DNA of 64,000 bases from Aradus depressus (Eukaryota; Arthropoda; Insecta; Hemiptera; Aradidae), in assembly GCA_963662175.1 (NCBI GenBank), contig OY759218.1, positions 18,628,480 through 18,692,479 on the forward strand, given 5' to 3'. A program made the translations under genes and the position numbers. Of the stretch, positions 41,222-51,764 are shown piece after piece. Under the pieces are notes generated by a model that saw only the letters and a program-made list of their open reading frames with translations, was not told the DNA's origin and ran no database searches. Numbering within the stretch: the stretch's first letter is position 1; each line of letters opens with the position of its first letter.

Positions 41222-41572
41222 TGACGGGGTTAGAATCAAAGTGGTCTAAGTGACATTTTTAAAACTTTGAAGAAACTGTGCATTAAGTTCTTAACTGATT
41301 AAAAAAATCTATAATTTATCGAAACTTTGTCTTCTGCTTTTATGGTGAAAGTTGCTTTTAGCAAACCATAAAATTGAATAAAAATCTTAATTTCAAGGTA
41401 TACTATTGATATGTTTAAGTTACTTGTTCATGTCACCAAAATGGTAAAAGTGATTTGCAACTAGATCTCAGCACTGGCTAGGATTTCTTTTGTACAACAT
41501 TTTTCCTGAACAGAACTATCAAATATATTTTAAAAAATGTCACTTGGACCATTTTGAGTTTTAACCCCGTCA
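41222..41572. mobile_element. TA-flanked TIR element (Tc1/mariner-like MITE), 351 bp
   Basis: TGACGGGGTTAGAATCAAAG is mirrored by TTTTGAGTTTTAACCCCGTC plus A at the right; the TIR extends to about 40 bp including AAGTGACATTTTT. TA flanks it at 41220-41221 and 41573-41574. Non-coding core. Superfamily inferred from the TA target. Confidence 0.8.
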
Positions 41573-42085
41573 TATATAATGGAACCTTTGCACAAGACGA
41601 TAAGAATAATTAAATTAAATAAACAATACATTGGTCGGTACAAAGCTAATAAAGTACAAAATATTTAAATGAAACTAATATGAATTGAAAAAAGGGATGT
41701 AAACGATAGTACTAATATTGATTAAAATAAAAAAAAAATAAAAAAATAAAATGAAGAGTAATACTACCGAGAAAAATAAAATGAATAAACAAAATAAGTA
41801 AATACAAATTAATAAAATAACAAGGTGAGTAAATATGGAGTGGGGATGTAGATGTTGTATATAAATATAAAATGGAAGTAGAAATATATTATTCATAAAA
41901 ATGAATGCTCTAAGCATCAAACGTTGATTAAATAACAGAAAATTATTAGGGTATTTAATTCGACCCCTTCTTCGACTGATAGTGCGGAAAATTGATAGGT
42001 TCCATTCCTAAGTTGTTTCAGCCAAATTGGTCAAAGGGAAAGGGGGGATTATGGGGGGTGGCTTCAGGACTCAGAAGCATTATGT

Positions 42086-42830
42086 GAGTCCACCAGAATC
42101 AAAACTCACAATATCCAAAAATCAAAATTTTGGGAATTTGACAAAAAGTACAATTTGCTTCACCGGTTCTTGCAAAGGGTTTTTTTTACTTCCTGTTAGC
42201 ACTTTAAAATGAAATAAATACAAAAAAACGAATTTTTATATAGCGTTATAAAAATAAAAGCAGTAAAATTTTGGATAATGTTAGTTTTGAAACCAATGTT
42301 TGGATAATGTGAGTTTTGATTCCCACCACATAGGATAATGTTAGTTTTGTTCCCAACTTTCTCTAACATGTATAAATAAATCAAAACCATTCAACATTTT
42401 CAAATGCAATCTAAATTTATTGTTACAATTATTACAACTTAAAATAATTTTACAAAAAATGATTAAAATTGACACATAATTATAATTTTACATAAAGCAT
42501 AGGGAATAATAAAATTTTATTTAAAATAAAAAATTCAGCACAAAATAAAAAAATAAACGATAACCTCTTTGAGCAGGTTATGCTTGCAAATACTGCTTTC
42601 TGATTGGTTAAAAGACGCTTAGTGTCAGAACTAACACTATCCACTAGGATAATGTTAGTTCTGACTCCAACCCTCAACTTCTAGGCCCTTTAAACAGTGG
42701 GTGGCTTTATGGTGGCTTTTGATTCTAACCAACACCATATTTGAATTCAGCTCAAAAAATTGCAAAAATAACCACTGCCATCTCAATTTTGTTAATTTTG
42801 GATATTGTGAGTTTTGATTCTGGAGGACTC
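42086..42830. mobile_element. TIR element with reiterated end motif, 0.74 kb
   Basis: CCAGAATCAAAACTCACAAT (from 42093, extending to TATCCAAAA) is mirrored exactly by TTTTGGATATTGTGAGTTTTGATTCTGG at the right, shortened here: ATTGTGAGTTTTGATTCTGG ending 42823. The TIR is 28 bp, and with GAGTCC/GGACTC up to 38 bp. GGATAATGTTAGTTTTGA-like copies lie inside near 42273, 42301, 42332 and 42650. It interrupts the R1 phrase ATTATGTNAGTCAAATATTG. The TSD could not be fixed. Confidence 0.8.
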
Positions 42831-42922
42831 ATATAAGTTAAATATTGAGTTTTAGCCCAAATGTTCGATTGTCTTTGGAGGAAAAGCAAACTGTAGTTGA
42901 TTATTTCGTGCTGGGGAAGTAC
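42831..42922 (+). mobile_element. R1 right end
   Basis: AAATATTGAGTTTTAGCCCA, GATTGTCTTTGGAGGAAAAG and TTCGTGCTGGGGAAGTACAT close the R1 copy whose left portion precedes the TIR element. Confidence 0.8.
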
Positions 42923-44043
42923 ATAGACTTTTTAAATTTCTTTTTGTCGTTTCCACTCAGGATCCTTGCCCAGAAACGGGAGGAAAATGATCTATCTGAT
43001 GTTCGTGTATTTTGCACAAAAAAACTATTAATATAATTTTTTTTGGAAGGGGGTTCGGTAAGGGTGTACGTGGGGTCATGTCGGAGGGTACTAAAGAAAC
43101 AATAAACTGACCCCCCTTTGGTGCCCCCCCAGAAATGCTAATCCCACCCCACCCCAGCTCTCTGACCCATAACCTGTTTTCTCTTCAATAAATAGCCCTT
43201 TTATAACACTGTTCTGCAATATTTTGGTGATGTCTGTTGTAATGTACCATATGATATTAAAAACAATAGTACATATGAGTATAGGTTAGATGAATATGTG
43301 AGTTCAGTTGTATAATAAAAATGTATATTATAAAACATTGTATTTGTTAAATAACTTACGTGTGCCCTTTTAAAATTCACGAATTCTGACTGTAACCTCC
43401 CCAGTAACAGAGGATAAAATTACCACACCCTAAAATGTATGTCTGTCCGGACTGAACACAACAACAGTAACTGCTAATGCAGAGTGGGGCAAAACGCATA
43501 AGAAAAGTACAGATTTTATACTTTACAAACATCTATATGATAGGAAAAGATTACAATTAAAGAGATACGTGTCATTGGGGTAAAAAAAAAAAATGAAAAA
43601 AAGCACTTGCTTGTACAATAGCAGTTTAATAATGAAAATATAATAGAATAATTCGTTTTTGAAGTGCAACCGTCATTCCAGGAACCGCTGCGTTTCGTTT
43701 AAGACTCTTGATTAGAACTTTCTGTAAAAGAAAAAAAAAATACTGTGAGTTATCAAGGAGAGCTAAGGTTCTGCCTCTTTTACAACAATTAGAATACTAA
43801 ATTACCAAGAGAAAAATGCTAAGTAGAAGGCATGCAATCTCTTGCAATTTTTTGGGCGGCTTTCAGAAGGTAAACATTTCCAATAAACATCTTTATGCAT
43901 TGAATTTAATTAATTTATGCACTATTTTGGCGAAATAAACAATATAGTTTATTCACTTAGCTTCTCCTGAATCAGACATATTAGCTAAGGTTTGAAAAAT
44001 AAATGAACTGCACTGTGCCACTGTCAGAATGTAACTGATGTGA
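42923..44043. other. No gene recognised
   Basis: Unassigned, with short A-runs and a GTTCGGTAAGGGTGTACG stretch. No exon or repeat family recognised. Confidence 0.45.
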
Positions 44044-44230
44044 AAAGATAATGACTTGTCGTTCCTATGTTTACATGCCGGCTTTGCGCACTTATTGTAA
44101 ACAACGGAGGCCCACCTCTTGGGTTCAATGTCTACAACTAGTGCCTCCGGCTGTCCCCCGGCTTGGCTGGGGCCGCTTGCATGGGCCCTCTGTCTGGGCT
44201 CCTCCCTCCAGTATCCCGTCCTTGGCAGAA
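44044..44230. other. GC-rich island
   Basis: About 190 bp with clearly higher GC than its neighbours (for example GCCTCCGGCTGTCCCCCGGC). Two short frames cross it (44051-44248 and 44119-44337), with no known domain. It could be an exon relic, a CpG-rich regulatory piece or a captured fragment. Confidence 0.4.
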
Positions 44231-44379
44231 TTATATTTTATAGTGTAGTTTTAAGAATAGAAATGGCTAGTGTGGTGTCTGCCGAGGTCAAAAAAAAAAA
44301 AACTAGTCTACTTTCTAGTCAAAGTTTCATAATTTGAATTTTTTCGTGCTAAGTTGGTGAATTGCCCCATTGTGCAATG

Positions 44380-44480
44380 TAATGAATGTATTCACACGAG
44401 ATTTCATTTGTAAATTCAAAGCCACATAAGGAGGACACTTATCAATTTTCAGTGAAATGGGTATAAGTACCGGCCGAAGA
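44380..44480 (+). mobile_element. R1 module fragment
   Basis: TGTAATGAATGTATTCACAC, GATTTCATTTGTAAATTCAA, AGGAGGACACTTATCAATTT and TCAGTGAAATGG match one R1 module. Confidence 0.7.
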
Positions 44481-45344
44481 TGAAATTCATGATAATGTTT
44501 TCAGGTTGGTTGCAGGAAGATGAATTTACCCTCTGTGGCACAGTAACTCCAACTCATTTCTCTCTTGGAGTTATGATTAAACTTAATTTGAAGGATTCTT
44601 TTGGTGAGGAATGTAAATAAAAGCCAAGTGGGCCTGGACATGGGTCCTGCTAAACTTGTTATCCCACAGGACTATAACTGGATTTCGTGGCCGATCCAAG
44701 GCCTGTCCTGGGTACTCGTGTATGACTTTATTGAAACGAACCTCTTTTATTCCTCTCTAACTTGATTGTCTCACATACGTGATACGTGATTGTAACCCCA
44801 ACGAAGAACAAGATGAAACAATTACGAACCCACCCCAATTAATTTCAAAACAACACATAACTGCTTTCTCTTTATCTTCCCCTTCTGTTTTTTTTTATCT
44901 CATTTTTTTATGTTATTTTGTATTTTGTAAAATTTCAAAACTACCTATATTATACAAACAAAAAGTTGTAAGTACTGGAATTCACCCCAGAGCGAAATAT
45001 TCGTATTCTTTATTATTTTCCTCTTTCCCTTCAATGCTGATGCCTGGAAACGGTGTATGTGGGTGTGTACAAACAGAAGAACAAAATGTTGACAATGGAC
45101 TGCCCAATAATGAAAAAAGCGAACGAGGAAAAGAAAGATTTTGCAAAATGGCACAAATTTTGAGTTAGGATAGTTCGTTTCGTAATTCGCGATAACAAGT
45201 ATTTTTGTTCGTTGGATAGCACTTACAATTTTTTTTAAACTATGCATATTTTCTGGATATCCTCTGGATGTTCCAGATACTATCAGGTTACGGACAATTA
45301 CGGCACCATGTTGACGGGTTGTTGCTCGTTGACAACACTATGAT
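44481..45344. other. No gene recognised
   Basis: The 129-aa frame at 44779-45168 is hydrophobic and Ser/Phe-rich in the middle and has no domain. No repeats noticed. Confidence 0.4.
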
Positions 45345-45606
45345 CAACACAAGGATCTCACTAGTCTACTGAGCTCAAGATCGCGGGTTCGCATCCAGGC
45401 TGAGGCCCTTAGGTTTTTTACATGGACGATAAAAAAAAACCTTGAATATCCCGTCCTAAGAAAATCAGCTGAAGTGAGGGGTATCAGAGTGCTCAACTCA
45501 AAAACCCTAACAACAGCCGATGTAATGAATGTATCGACACAAAATTTAGTGAGGTTTTTGAAGCCCATATATAAGTCAATAGGATGTAAAGCGATGGTCC
45601 CGAGCT
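45345..45606 (+). mobile_element. tS1-like SINE fragment interrupted by R1
   Basis: GAGCTCAAGATCGCGGGTTC and GCATCCAGGCTGAGGCCCTT match the tS1 B-box region (45369-45412). After CCCGTCCTAAG an R1 piece of about 125 bp intervenes (GCTCAACTCAAAAACCCTAA, AATGAATGTATCGACACAAA), and GGATGTAAAGCGATGGTCCC (45584-45603) resumes the SINE. Confidence 0.65.
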
Positions 45607-45652
45607 AAGGAAAAGAAGATGAGTTTTTTAAAGATTTCGTTGGAGGGAGTCG

Positions 45653-45770
45653 AGATGCATCATCTGCAGAAACCTCGAAAGTGAGAACAGAGATGCATCT
45701 TCTGTAGAAACCTTGAAAGTGAGAACAGAGATGCATCTTTTGTAGAAACCTCGAATGTGAGAACAGAAAA
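45653..45770 (+). repeat. 38-bp tandem repeat, three units
   Basis: AGATGCATCTTCTGTAGAAA and CCTCGAAAGTGAGAACAG recur at 45653, 45691 and 45729. It ends directly at the foldback that follows. Confidence 0.9.
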
Positions 45771-45771
45771 A

Positions 45772-46022
45772 TAAATAAAAATAAAAAAACGTATGTTTTT
45801 AAAAAAAATATTGTCTATTTCACAAATAAAATATAATATGGGAGTACTTTCGGTATTGCTATCATCTTCAGCCACGCCTTAAAAAATACTAAATTGAAGT
45901 TCAAACTAGTATTTGTTAAGTCGTGGCTGAAGATGGTAGCAATACCGAAAGTACTCCCATATTATATATTATTTGTGAAATAGACAATATTTTTTTTAAA
46001 ACATACGTTTTTTTATTTTTAT
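45772..46022. mobile_element. HP foldback, about 250 bp
   Basis: Left-arm blocks AAAAACGTATGTTTTTAAAA, ATTGTCTATTTCACAAATAA and TGGGAGTACTTTCGGTATTG are mirrored on the right. The loop of about 45 nt (45880-45925) contains AATTGAAGTTCAAACTAG. The right arm carries CTGAAGA (45927-45933), T, GGTA-GCAA-TACC, GAAA (45947-45950); the left arm has the same in minus sense with one stem mismatch. The GAAA side faces outward. Confidence 0.85.
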
Positions 46023-46104
46023 CAAGTGTTTCACAATATCTCTGCAAAAATGTTAAGTATCAGAAAAATAAATAATAAGAGAGATGTAGAAATATTAATA
46101 AAAT

Positions 46105-46280
46105 AAGCTTGACTCAAAAGCCCTAATAACTGCCGATGTAATGAATGTATCGACACAGAATTTAGCCAGTTTCAGAAGCATATAAGGCAAAACGATCGAT
46201 TGGTTTCGGGATAGAGCGAAAATTTAATTGACTAATTCGTGCTAATGAAGTACGTTGCCGGTGATTCACCGACGAATTTT
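46105..46280 (+). mobile_element. R1 3'-end fragment
   Basis: CTTGACTCAAAAGCCCTAAT, GCCGATGTAATGAATGTATC, AACGATCGATTGGTTTCGGG and TAATGAAGTACGTTGCCGGT, with the end hairpin GGTGATTCACCGACGA. Confidence 0.8.
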
Positions 46281-46800
46281 TCTTGTTGGTGTTTTATAAT
46301 GGCTTTTTCAGCATATTTTAGGGCATACTTCAGGGCTTTCTGAATGAAGATTCATTTGGTGTTGTGTATCAAGTGACAAAGTTTTCATTTGAAATCAGAA
46401 CCCAATCAGGGTTAATAAGTGGACCTCCAGCCCATCAAAGTCCCATCTCTCCTTATTGAATTTTAATGGATACTTGACGCTTGTTTTTTTTTAGCGTTAT
46501 CAGGAAGAATTTCTTACAAGACAGTGTCTTTAGTAACGAGTTTCATAATTCAATAGGAGCCGGGGGGGGACAGCAAAATTATAATGAAACTTTAAGAGGA
46601 ATAAGAGGAAATAATCTCATCTTTACGATAGGTATTACCGAAACCTGAACGAGAGCCCTTTTCAAGACTTTTCATTACGAGAAAACTTATTGATCCATCT
46701 AATGTCGCAACAAGTCGGGATTCATGATAACATTTGAAGCTATGTTATTATTAAAAAAGTTTATATCCTATCAGTTTCATGAAATTTCATTTAAAAAAAA
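46281..46800. other. No gene recognised
   Basis: Unassigned. A G-run of eight and ordinary AT-rich sequence. Confidence 0.45.
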
Positions 46801-46900
46801 TAAAAAAAGTGATGTTAAACCAACCATCTTTGTACAGATCATTCTCCCACCACCTCCTTACTCCATGATTTATGTCATACTGTTACTGGTTCTATAAAAG
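46801..46900 (-). repeat. R2 end module
   Basis: TTAAACCAACCATCTTTGTA, CAGATCATTCTCCCACCACC and CATACTGTTACTGG match the inverted-repeat module at 2454-2631 in minus sense. Confidence 0.55.
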
Positions 46901-47190
46901 TAATGTCCTGTATTAAATATAAAAAAAAAAGTTAAATAAAATAAATATGAAAATAATAAATCAAATAAATAAAATTAATGGAAATAATAAATAATATCAC
47001 ATTTCCTGTACAAATTGTTGCTGATCTTCTAATAAATTTTGATTTCTACAGTTGTTTCCGAAAAGATCCCTTAAAAAATATCGAAAGTTCAAGACGTGCA
47101 ATTTTAAAGAAAGTTCACATATTTAAAAAAATTTCAACTAATAATTATTTTCATATGTGGTAGTAAGATGTTGTGGGACGAGATTTCTAA

Positions 47191-47426
47191 TAGAAATAAA
47201 AGACGTTGTCTTCCCACTGTTTTATTTTATACCAGAACCGGTTTTCGACGCAACAGCGTCATCATCAGTGGTTCATCCCACCCACACAGCACAGCGGTTA
47301 ACTGGCCAGTTATCTTCCAACCGCTTATCTTCCGGGTGTGATGAACCACTGATGATGACGCTGTTGCGTCGAAAACCGGTTCTGGTATAAAATAAAACAG
47401 TGGGATGACAACGTCTTTTATTTCTA
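47191..47426. mobile_element. HP foldback, 236 bp
   Basis: Arms of about 93 bp (47191-47283 and 47333-47426): TAGAAATAAAAGACGTTGTC, CCACTGTTTTATTTTATACC and AGAACCGGTTTTCGACGCAA on the left, mirrored on the right. The motif is CTGATGA (47349-47355), T, GACGC-TGTT-GCGTC, GAAA (47371-47374) in the right arm, and its complement in the left. The loop contains CAGCGGTTAACTGGCCAGTT. A 27-T run follows at 47427-47453. Confidence 0.88.
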
Positions 47427-47604
47427 TTTTTTTTTTTTTTTTTTTTTTTTTTTCTAACGCATCGGCTACTATGGCCATTAGCGTTATTTCTATTAATAAT
47501 TATTTTATTTGGATTTCTTCTGAATAGAATAATGAGATATCTTGTTTTCCTAAATTTTCAAAAATGTTCAATCTAATCCAAAGGTATTTATTATCTTACT
47601 TGGT

Positions 47605-47640
47605 TCACAGGGAATAGAATAGAATAGAATAGAGAACAAA
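47605..47640 (+). repeat. (GAATA)n microsatellite
   Basis: Five or so GAATA units at about 47610-47632 in AT-rich sequence. Confidence 0.8.
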
Positions 47641-48893
47641 TATTGGGTTTATTTAACTTAACCTACATTATAAATTTAAAAACTAAGATTGGAAAATAAA
47701 AAAATCAAATTTACAAGAAAAATCTTACGAAATAATTCTCTTTTCTTTTTATTGTGGCCATTCTTTAAAATTCTTATATTGGGCATATATACTACTCAAT
47801 TTTTTTTTCTTTATAGGTCTTCTCTCACAACTAGTTTACACTTTCACTATTTATTGTTCTTTTGTGTAATAGTCAAACAGTTTCGGGCATTGCCCATTTT
47901 CAATGACTTAAATTTATTAATATGTTTCATTTTTAATTTCCTTTATTATCCAAATTAATATAAGTTTATCTGGGTTTCTCAACATCTTTATTTTGTCCTA
48001 TTAAGTCTTCTATGTATAAGTTATCATGTTCCACCATTTTTTTGAAACTAATGTGTCAATCATAATCACCTTAGTTCAACAATAAATCATCAATAAATAA
48101 GAAGTACCTTGGGGCATCTATGTACTTCTACTGTTATTTTTCACTCCTACTTGGCTCACTTCTCTCACTCAGACCCCGTATCCATCTCTCTCTATACTGA
48201 GAACACTACATCTTAACCCTAAAACATCTCTCCTTAGACAGTCTCTTGACTATATAAACAGCTGTTCGTCGGCATTTGTTCTCTATTCATTGGTTGTTCA
48301 CCATTCGTTTTTAAACAAAATGCAACTAGTCTGTCTTTGTATATTTTTCACTAATTAATTTTATTACTTCACTCATAACAGCTGTTTTTTTTATGCAAAT
48401 AATAATAATTGATTTTGTAATATATTAATAATTACAGGGTAAATCTGAGAATGACTTTCATATTGTGTAATGTCAGTATGAAATAAATTTGTCCAATATT
48501 GTAGCCAATATGATACTGAAGTTAGCATTACATAAATGTGCGTTAATACAGTATTGATTATGCAAACATTGTCTCGGTTATAATTTAAAATGAATGCTAT
48601 AAAAGCAATTTTTTTTATTTTTATAATCATGACAACTTTTTTGTTTCTTTTTTTTCATATTATACGTCAGAGATTTAATATACGGGACGGGAGGGTAGGT
48701 TGAGCTTTACATAATTCGTTCTGAAATATACGGCAATTGATCGGAAGAGACAAGGGCCAAGAAAACCATTTGTCAGTGGGAGGTTTTAGAAATTAGCCGC
48801 AGATCTGGCTATAAATCTCACTAAGCTGATCGGCTGGCTTGGTTTACTTGGGTTTTGAATGATTTTTGAGGGGGATCTTGGAGCAGCTTCGTA
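47641..48893. other. No gene recognised (AT-rich)
   Basis: Short hydrophobic frames from T-rich DNA. TCATATTGTGTAATGTCAGT near 48460 is faintly R2-like. No other signal up to the candidate exon at 48.9 kb. Confidence 0.45.
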
Positions 48894-49036
48894 TCAATGC
48901 TTGAGGACTTTCATCATAAGCCTCTTCTCTGGATTGGTTATTTTATGAGAACCGTCTTTACTTTGAACTTCAAGTAACACCTTTCTTAAATGTACAGGGA
49001 AATGGACCCTGCCTAAGTTTTCATCTTTGCGAATAG
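48894..49036 (-). CDS. Candidate terminal coding exon, protein not recognised
   Basis: On the minus strand a strong splice-acceptor context (13 T, then AAACTTAG) ends at plus-strand 49037. The frame then reads AIRKDENLGRVHFPVHLRKV and LLEVQSKDGSHKITNPEKRL, then MMKVLKH and a TGA at 48894-48896. The peptide is charged and of even composition, unlike the AT-rich junk frames around it. No domain recognised; the upstream exon would lie beyond 49.1 kb, past an R2 copy. If real, this is the last coding exon of a gene on the minus strand. Confidence 0.45.
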
Positions 49037-49099
49037 CTAAGTTTAAAAAAAAAAAAATCATTATTATAAAATTCATTGAGCATTGTAGGAACTAAAAAA

Positions 49100-50060
49100 A
49101 ATATGTCATGTGTACATTACAGATCTTTCTTACAGATCACTCTCTCACACCCTTATTAAAATATTTCATACTGGCATTACTGGGTATAAGAATGTCTACT
49201 CTTAAGATAACGATTTACAAAGAGCCAAATGAAATGATTTTGAGAAAGGGAAGGATAGAGAGTGATAACTGTAAGCGTTGTTTCTATAAGAAAATCCTGC
49301 AATGGCTACATCACACATATTTTTATTAATTTCTATAATTAAAAAAAAAAAAACTACCAATACATAAACCATATTTTAAAGTTCGTTGCTATGAGTTACG
49401 ATTTAAAAATGACTTATTGTTAGATATATTCCTTATAGACATTTAATGTACGTTCTTCGGGGCGCTATAACTTTTGTCTTATTAACTATATCTCAAATCT
49501 AAGGACTTATAGCGATTGGAAATTTTATAAGGAACAATTTCGGTAAGATTCAATTTTTCGATAGGACTGACTGCTTTCGGGTAAATCAAGGAAACGTCTA
49601 AAAATATGTGTTTCAGAACTACATTTCAAGATGGTTTCGACTTGTATCTCAGAAACGGGACTACCTGTAAAAAATTGTATTCCATATAAATTATGTATTT
49701 CAGTATTTCCTACAACTACTCCTCGAAAAGATTTTTGATTAGGTCATAAACATAAGCTCTATCTTGTAAAATGTAGTTAGGTCCTTGAGGAAAGTGGTCT
49801 CAATTTCCGTTGGATTTCGGCCAAAATCTAATCAGACCTAATTTAGAACATGTGACCCCTTCATTCCAAATTTCAAGTTCATATCTACAATCGTTTTTGT
49901 GGTAGAGAGCTCACAACTTTTCAATCACATACACACAGACACACACACACGCGCAGATAGACATCATCGCGAAAATGGTCAAAACGTATTCAGGGGACCT
50001 TGAAATGTGAAAATCAGTTTAAACCTCGATCTCTGATTTTCGCACGTTTGCAATACTTAT
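49100..50060 (+). repeat. R2 copy, longest in the window
   Basis: It contains in order the inverted end module (CTTACAGATCACTCTCTCAC to TAAGCGTTGTTTCTATAAGA), TCCTGCAATGGCTACATCAC, GTACGTTCTTCGGGGCGCTA, CAAGGAAACGTCTAAAAATA, ACTTGTATCTCAGAAACGGG, TGGATTTCGGCCAAAATCTA, a CACACAGACACACACACAC stretch, and CCTCGATCTCTGATTTTCGC. Non-coding. It serves as the reference order for the other R2 pieces. Confidence 0.85.
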
Positions 50061-50159
50061 AGGTATCAGAAAGTAAAGGAAAAAAATACATTTTTTTTTT
50101 TTTGCATCGTAAGCCCTTTTTATAGTTGTGCTTTCACTACACTTGCCCCTTTATTGTAC

Positions 50160-50205
50160 TTCCCTAATAATAAGGGGTATAGGCGAAGTTATGTAGACGG
50201 TCGGT
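50160..50205 (+). mobile_element. R1 left-end scrap
   Basis: TACTTCCCTAATAATAAGGG, GTATAGGCGAAGTTATGTAG and ACGGTCGG match the R1 left end only. Confidence 0.6.
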
Positions 50206-50274
50206 GTGTGTAAACTCATACATTGGATCATGACATCCAAAGGGAGACTGAGACCGGCTTTAAAGGGCCGCCAC

Positions 50275-50402
50275 CGACCTGTCTCCACCTGTCCCGACCT
50301 GTCTCAGACTGTCGACCTTTCCCTGTCCCAACATGTCTCCAACTGTCCCTGACATGTACCGATCTGTTCCGTTCTGTCCCGACATGCCCCGATCTGTCCC
50401 AG
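50275..50402 (+). repeat. ~10-bp CTGTCCCGAC minisatellite
   Basis: About a dozen degenerate units of CTGTCCCGAC / CTGTCTCCAAC / ATGTCCCGAT. Frames on both strands run through it without a domain. Confidence 0.85.
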
Positions 50403-51219
50403 AGATTAAGAAATAAGGAAGGTGTTGAGAGTCGGGTGCTCCAGTAATTAGGACAATGAGACATGTGAAAAATGCAGACAATTTATTTCTAAAACTCATT
50501 TAATGAAATGCTTTAGAACCTTTTGTAAATCCTTGTGAATCGCTCCTGAGCTGTGTCATCACAGACTATTAGTGCATTTTATGGATCAACTTATCTATTC
50601 TATGATTACGTTTATTATTATGAATTCATGAATTCGTGGTTTTATTTGAGAAAAACAAAATGTGAAAGAAGAAATAAAGGCGGTGAGATGATTGTTGGGA
50701 ATGCGACGCACGAGAATGACATTTACAAGAGTCGACAGGACTAGTCGCAATTCCCCAAGCTACCCTTGCTCACACGGAGAATGGAGAATTGCTCGCACAT
50801 GCACGTTCTCTCCCCTTCTCTCATCCACCTTGGCTCCAGCCTTCTTATCGCCTTCATTTTTCATTACCCCATCCGTTCTTCCTATAATATCCCTTACTGG
50901 TTTCTCAACAGAACATATCTCATGGAATCCATCAGACTTTCCCATCATACCCCCCCGTCAGGCCCTCAATCACTCCTCTTTCCCCTTAATTCAGAAGCTC
51001 AACTGCATTATCTGCTTCTAATGGAATAATATTTCATTTCATTTAAATAATGGATAGTATATATTTTACTCTTAACTCTGCCACAGTATTAGAACGAATA
51101 AAAGAGGCTTCACATCTATAAACCGTATATTGAATGATGTCTTGGAGCAACTTAACTGAAATTATGCGACAAATTAAAGTCCGATATGTATAAATATTAA
51201 TGTGTACTATGTGATGTGG
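50403..51219. other. Unassigned; LINE-like tail near 51.03 kb
   Basis: TAATATTTCATTTCATTTAA at 51026-51045 resembles an (ATTTC)n LINE tail. The 109-aa frame at 50692-51021 just upstream is Ser/Pro-rich and could be LINE-derived, but no RT or endonuclease motif is visible. Confidence 0.35.
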
Positions 51220-51310
51220 CCTATACAGGACTTTCTTACACCAACCACATTTGTATACACTCACTCTCCCTTCCTCTCCTCTCTCTCAAATTCATATTAA
51301 TGTACGTTAT
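51220..51310 (-). repeat. R2 end module
   Basis: GTGATGTGGCCTATACAGGA, CTTTCTTACACCAACCACAT and CTCTCTCTCAAATTCATATT match the R2-attached inverted module in minus sense. Confidence 0.65.
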
Positions 51311-51379
51311 TGTTTTATTTATTCATTTATAAATTTTTATTTATTTAGACTTTAGTTACATTGTTTTCTTTTTTTCTAT

Positions 51380-51480
51380 ATCTCGCACATTGGGACCTGA
51401 TGATGGGACGTAAGAACGTCCCGAAACATCGTTGGGATAAAAACACTTCCGAAAAGTTTTTTTGAAAAATAGTATATCTT
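51380..51480 (+). repeat. HP motif, solo copy
   Basis: CTGATGA (51397-51403), T, GGGACGT-AAGA-ACGTCCC (51105-offset stem at 51405-51411 and 51416-51422), GAAA (51423-51426), then CATCGTTGGGATAAAAACAC. The stem is a perfect 7 bp. No inverted partner was seen nearby. Confidence 0.75.
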
Positions 51481-51764
51481 AATTTTTATTAAATTGAAAA
51501 ATGTGTCTACTTATTATAAACGTATCTTGTATTAATTTTGTTTATGTACTCATATATCAAGTATTTATTTGTTCAGTTTTTATTAATTTCATTTTACTTT
51601 TAGTAACTTTAGTTTTGTTATTACTACTAATCTTAGATGTGTTAGACTCAAGTAGTTATAAATCTAATTTATAAGTTATCTTAATGTATAAATTCTTTTG
51701 ATGTATTCTATTACCATGTATTGGTTTAACGTTACAATACTTTCTTATACTATAGGTAATAAGA
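51481..51764. other. No gene recognised
   Basis: AT-rich spacer, nothing supported. Confidence 0.5.

Larger units (their letters stand above)
40332..41942 (-). mobile_element. N1 copy 2, LINE-type insertion, with two nested elements
   Basis: A 1.6-kb insertion flanked by a 17-bp TSD, TTATTAGGGTATTTAAT, at 40315-40331 and 41943-41959. It begins (AAT)n, TTATTATTTAATGG[C/G]ATCACC, and shares GAGTCAGTGACCATTAC with N1 copy 1 at 11.2 kb. The long TSD and the (AAT)n end indicate target-primed retrotransposition on the minus strand. No RT frame remains. An hAT-like element, an AT minisatellite and a Tc1/mariner-like element lie inside. Confidence 0.75.
40140..42075 (-). mobile_element. R1 copy (minus) split by N1
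   Basis: R1 in minus sense from 40142 (AAATCACCGGCTATGTACTT) to CAGTTATTAGGGTATTTAAT at 40331, resuming at 41943 with the duplicated TTATTAGGGTATTTAAT and going on to TGATAGTGCGGAAAATTGAT. A plus-sense R1 piece follows (CAGCCAAATTGGTCAAAGGG). Confidence 0.8.

Noticed and set aside
44779..45168. 129-codon open frame
   Set aside because: Its composition is that of T-rich DNA (FFYLIFLCYF), with no domain and no splice or promoter support.
47349..47374. Active hammerhead ribozyme
   Set aside because: The CTGATGA and GAAA cores are present, but there is an extra base before stem II and no clear stems I and III with the cleavage-site triplet. Reported only as hammerhead-like.
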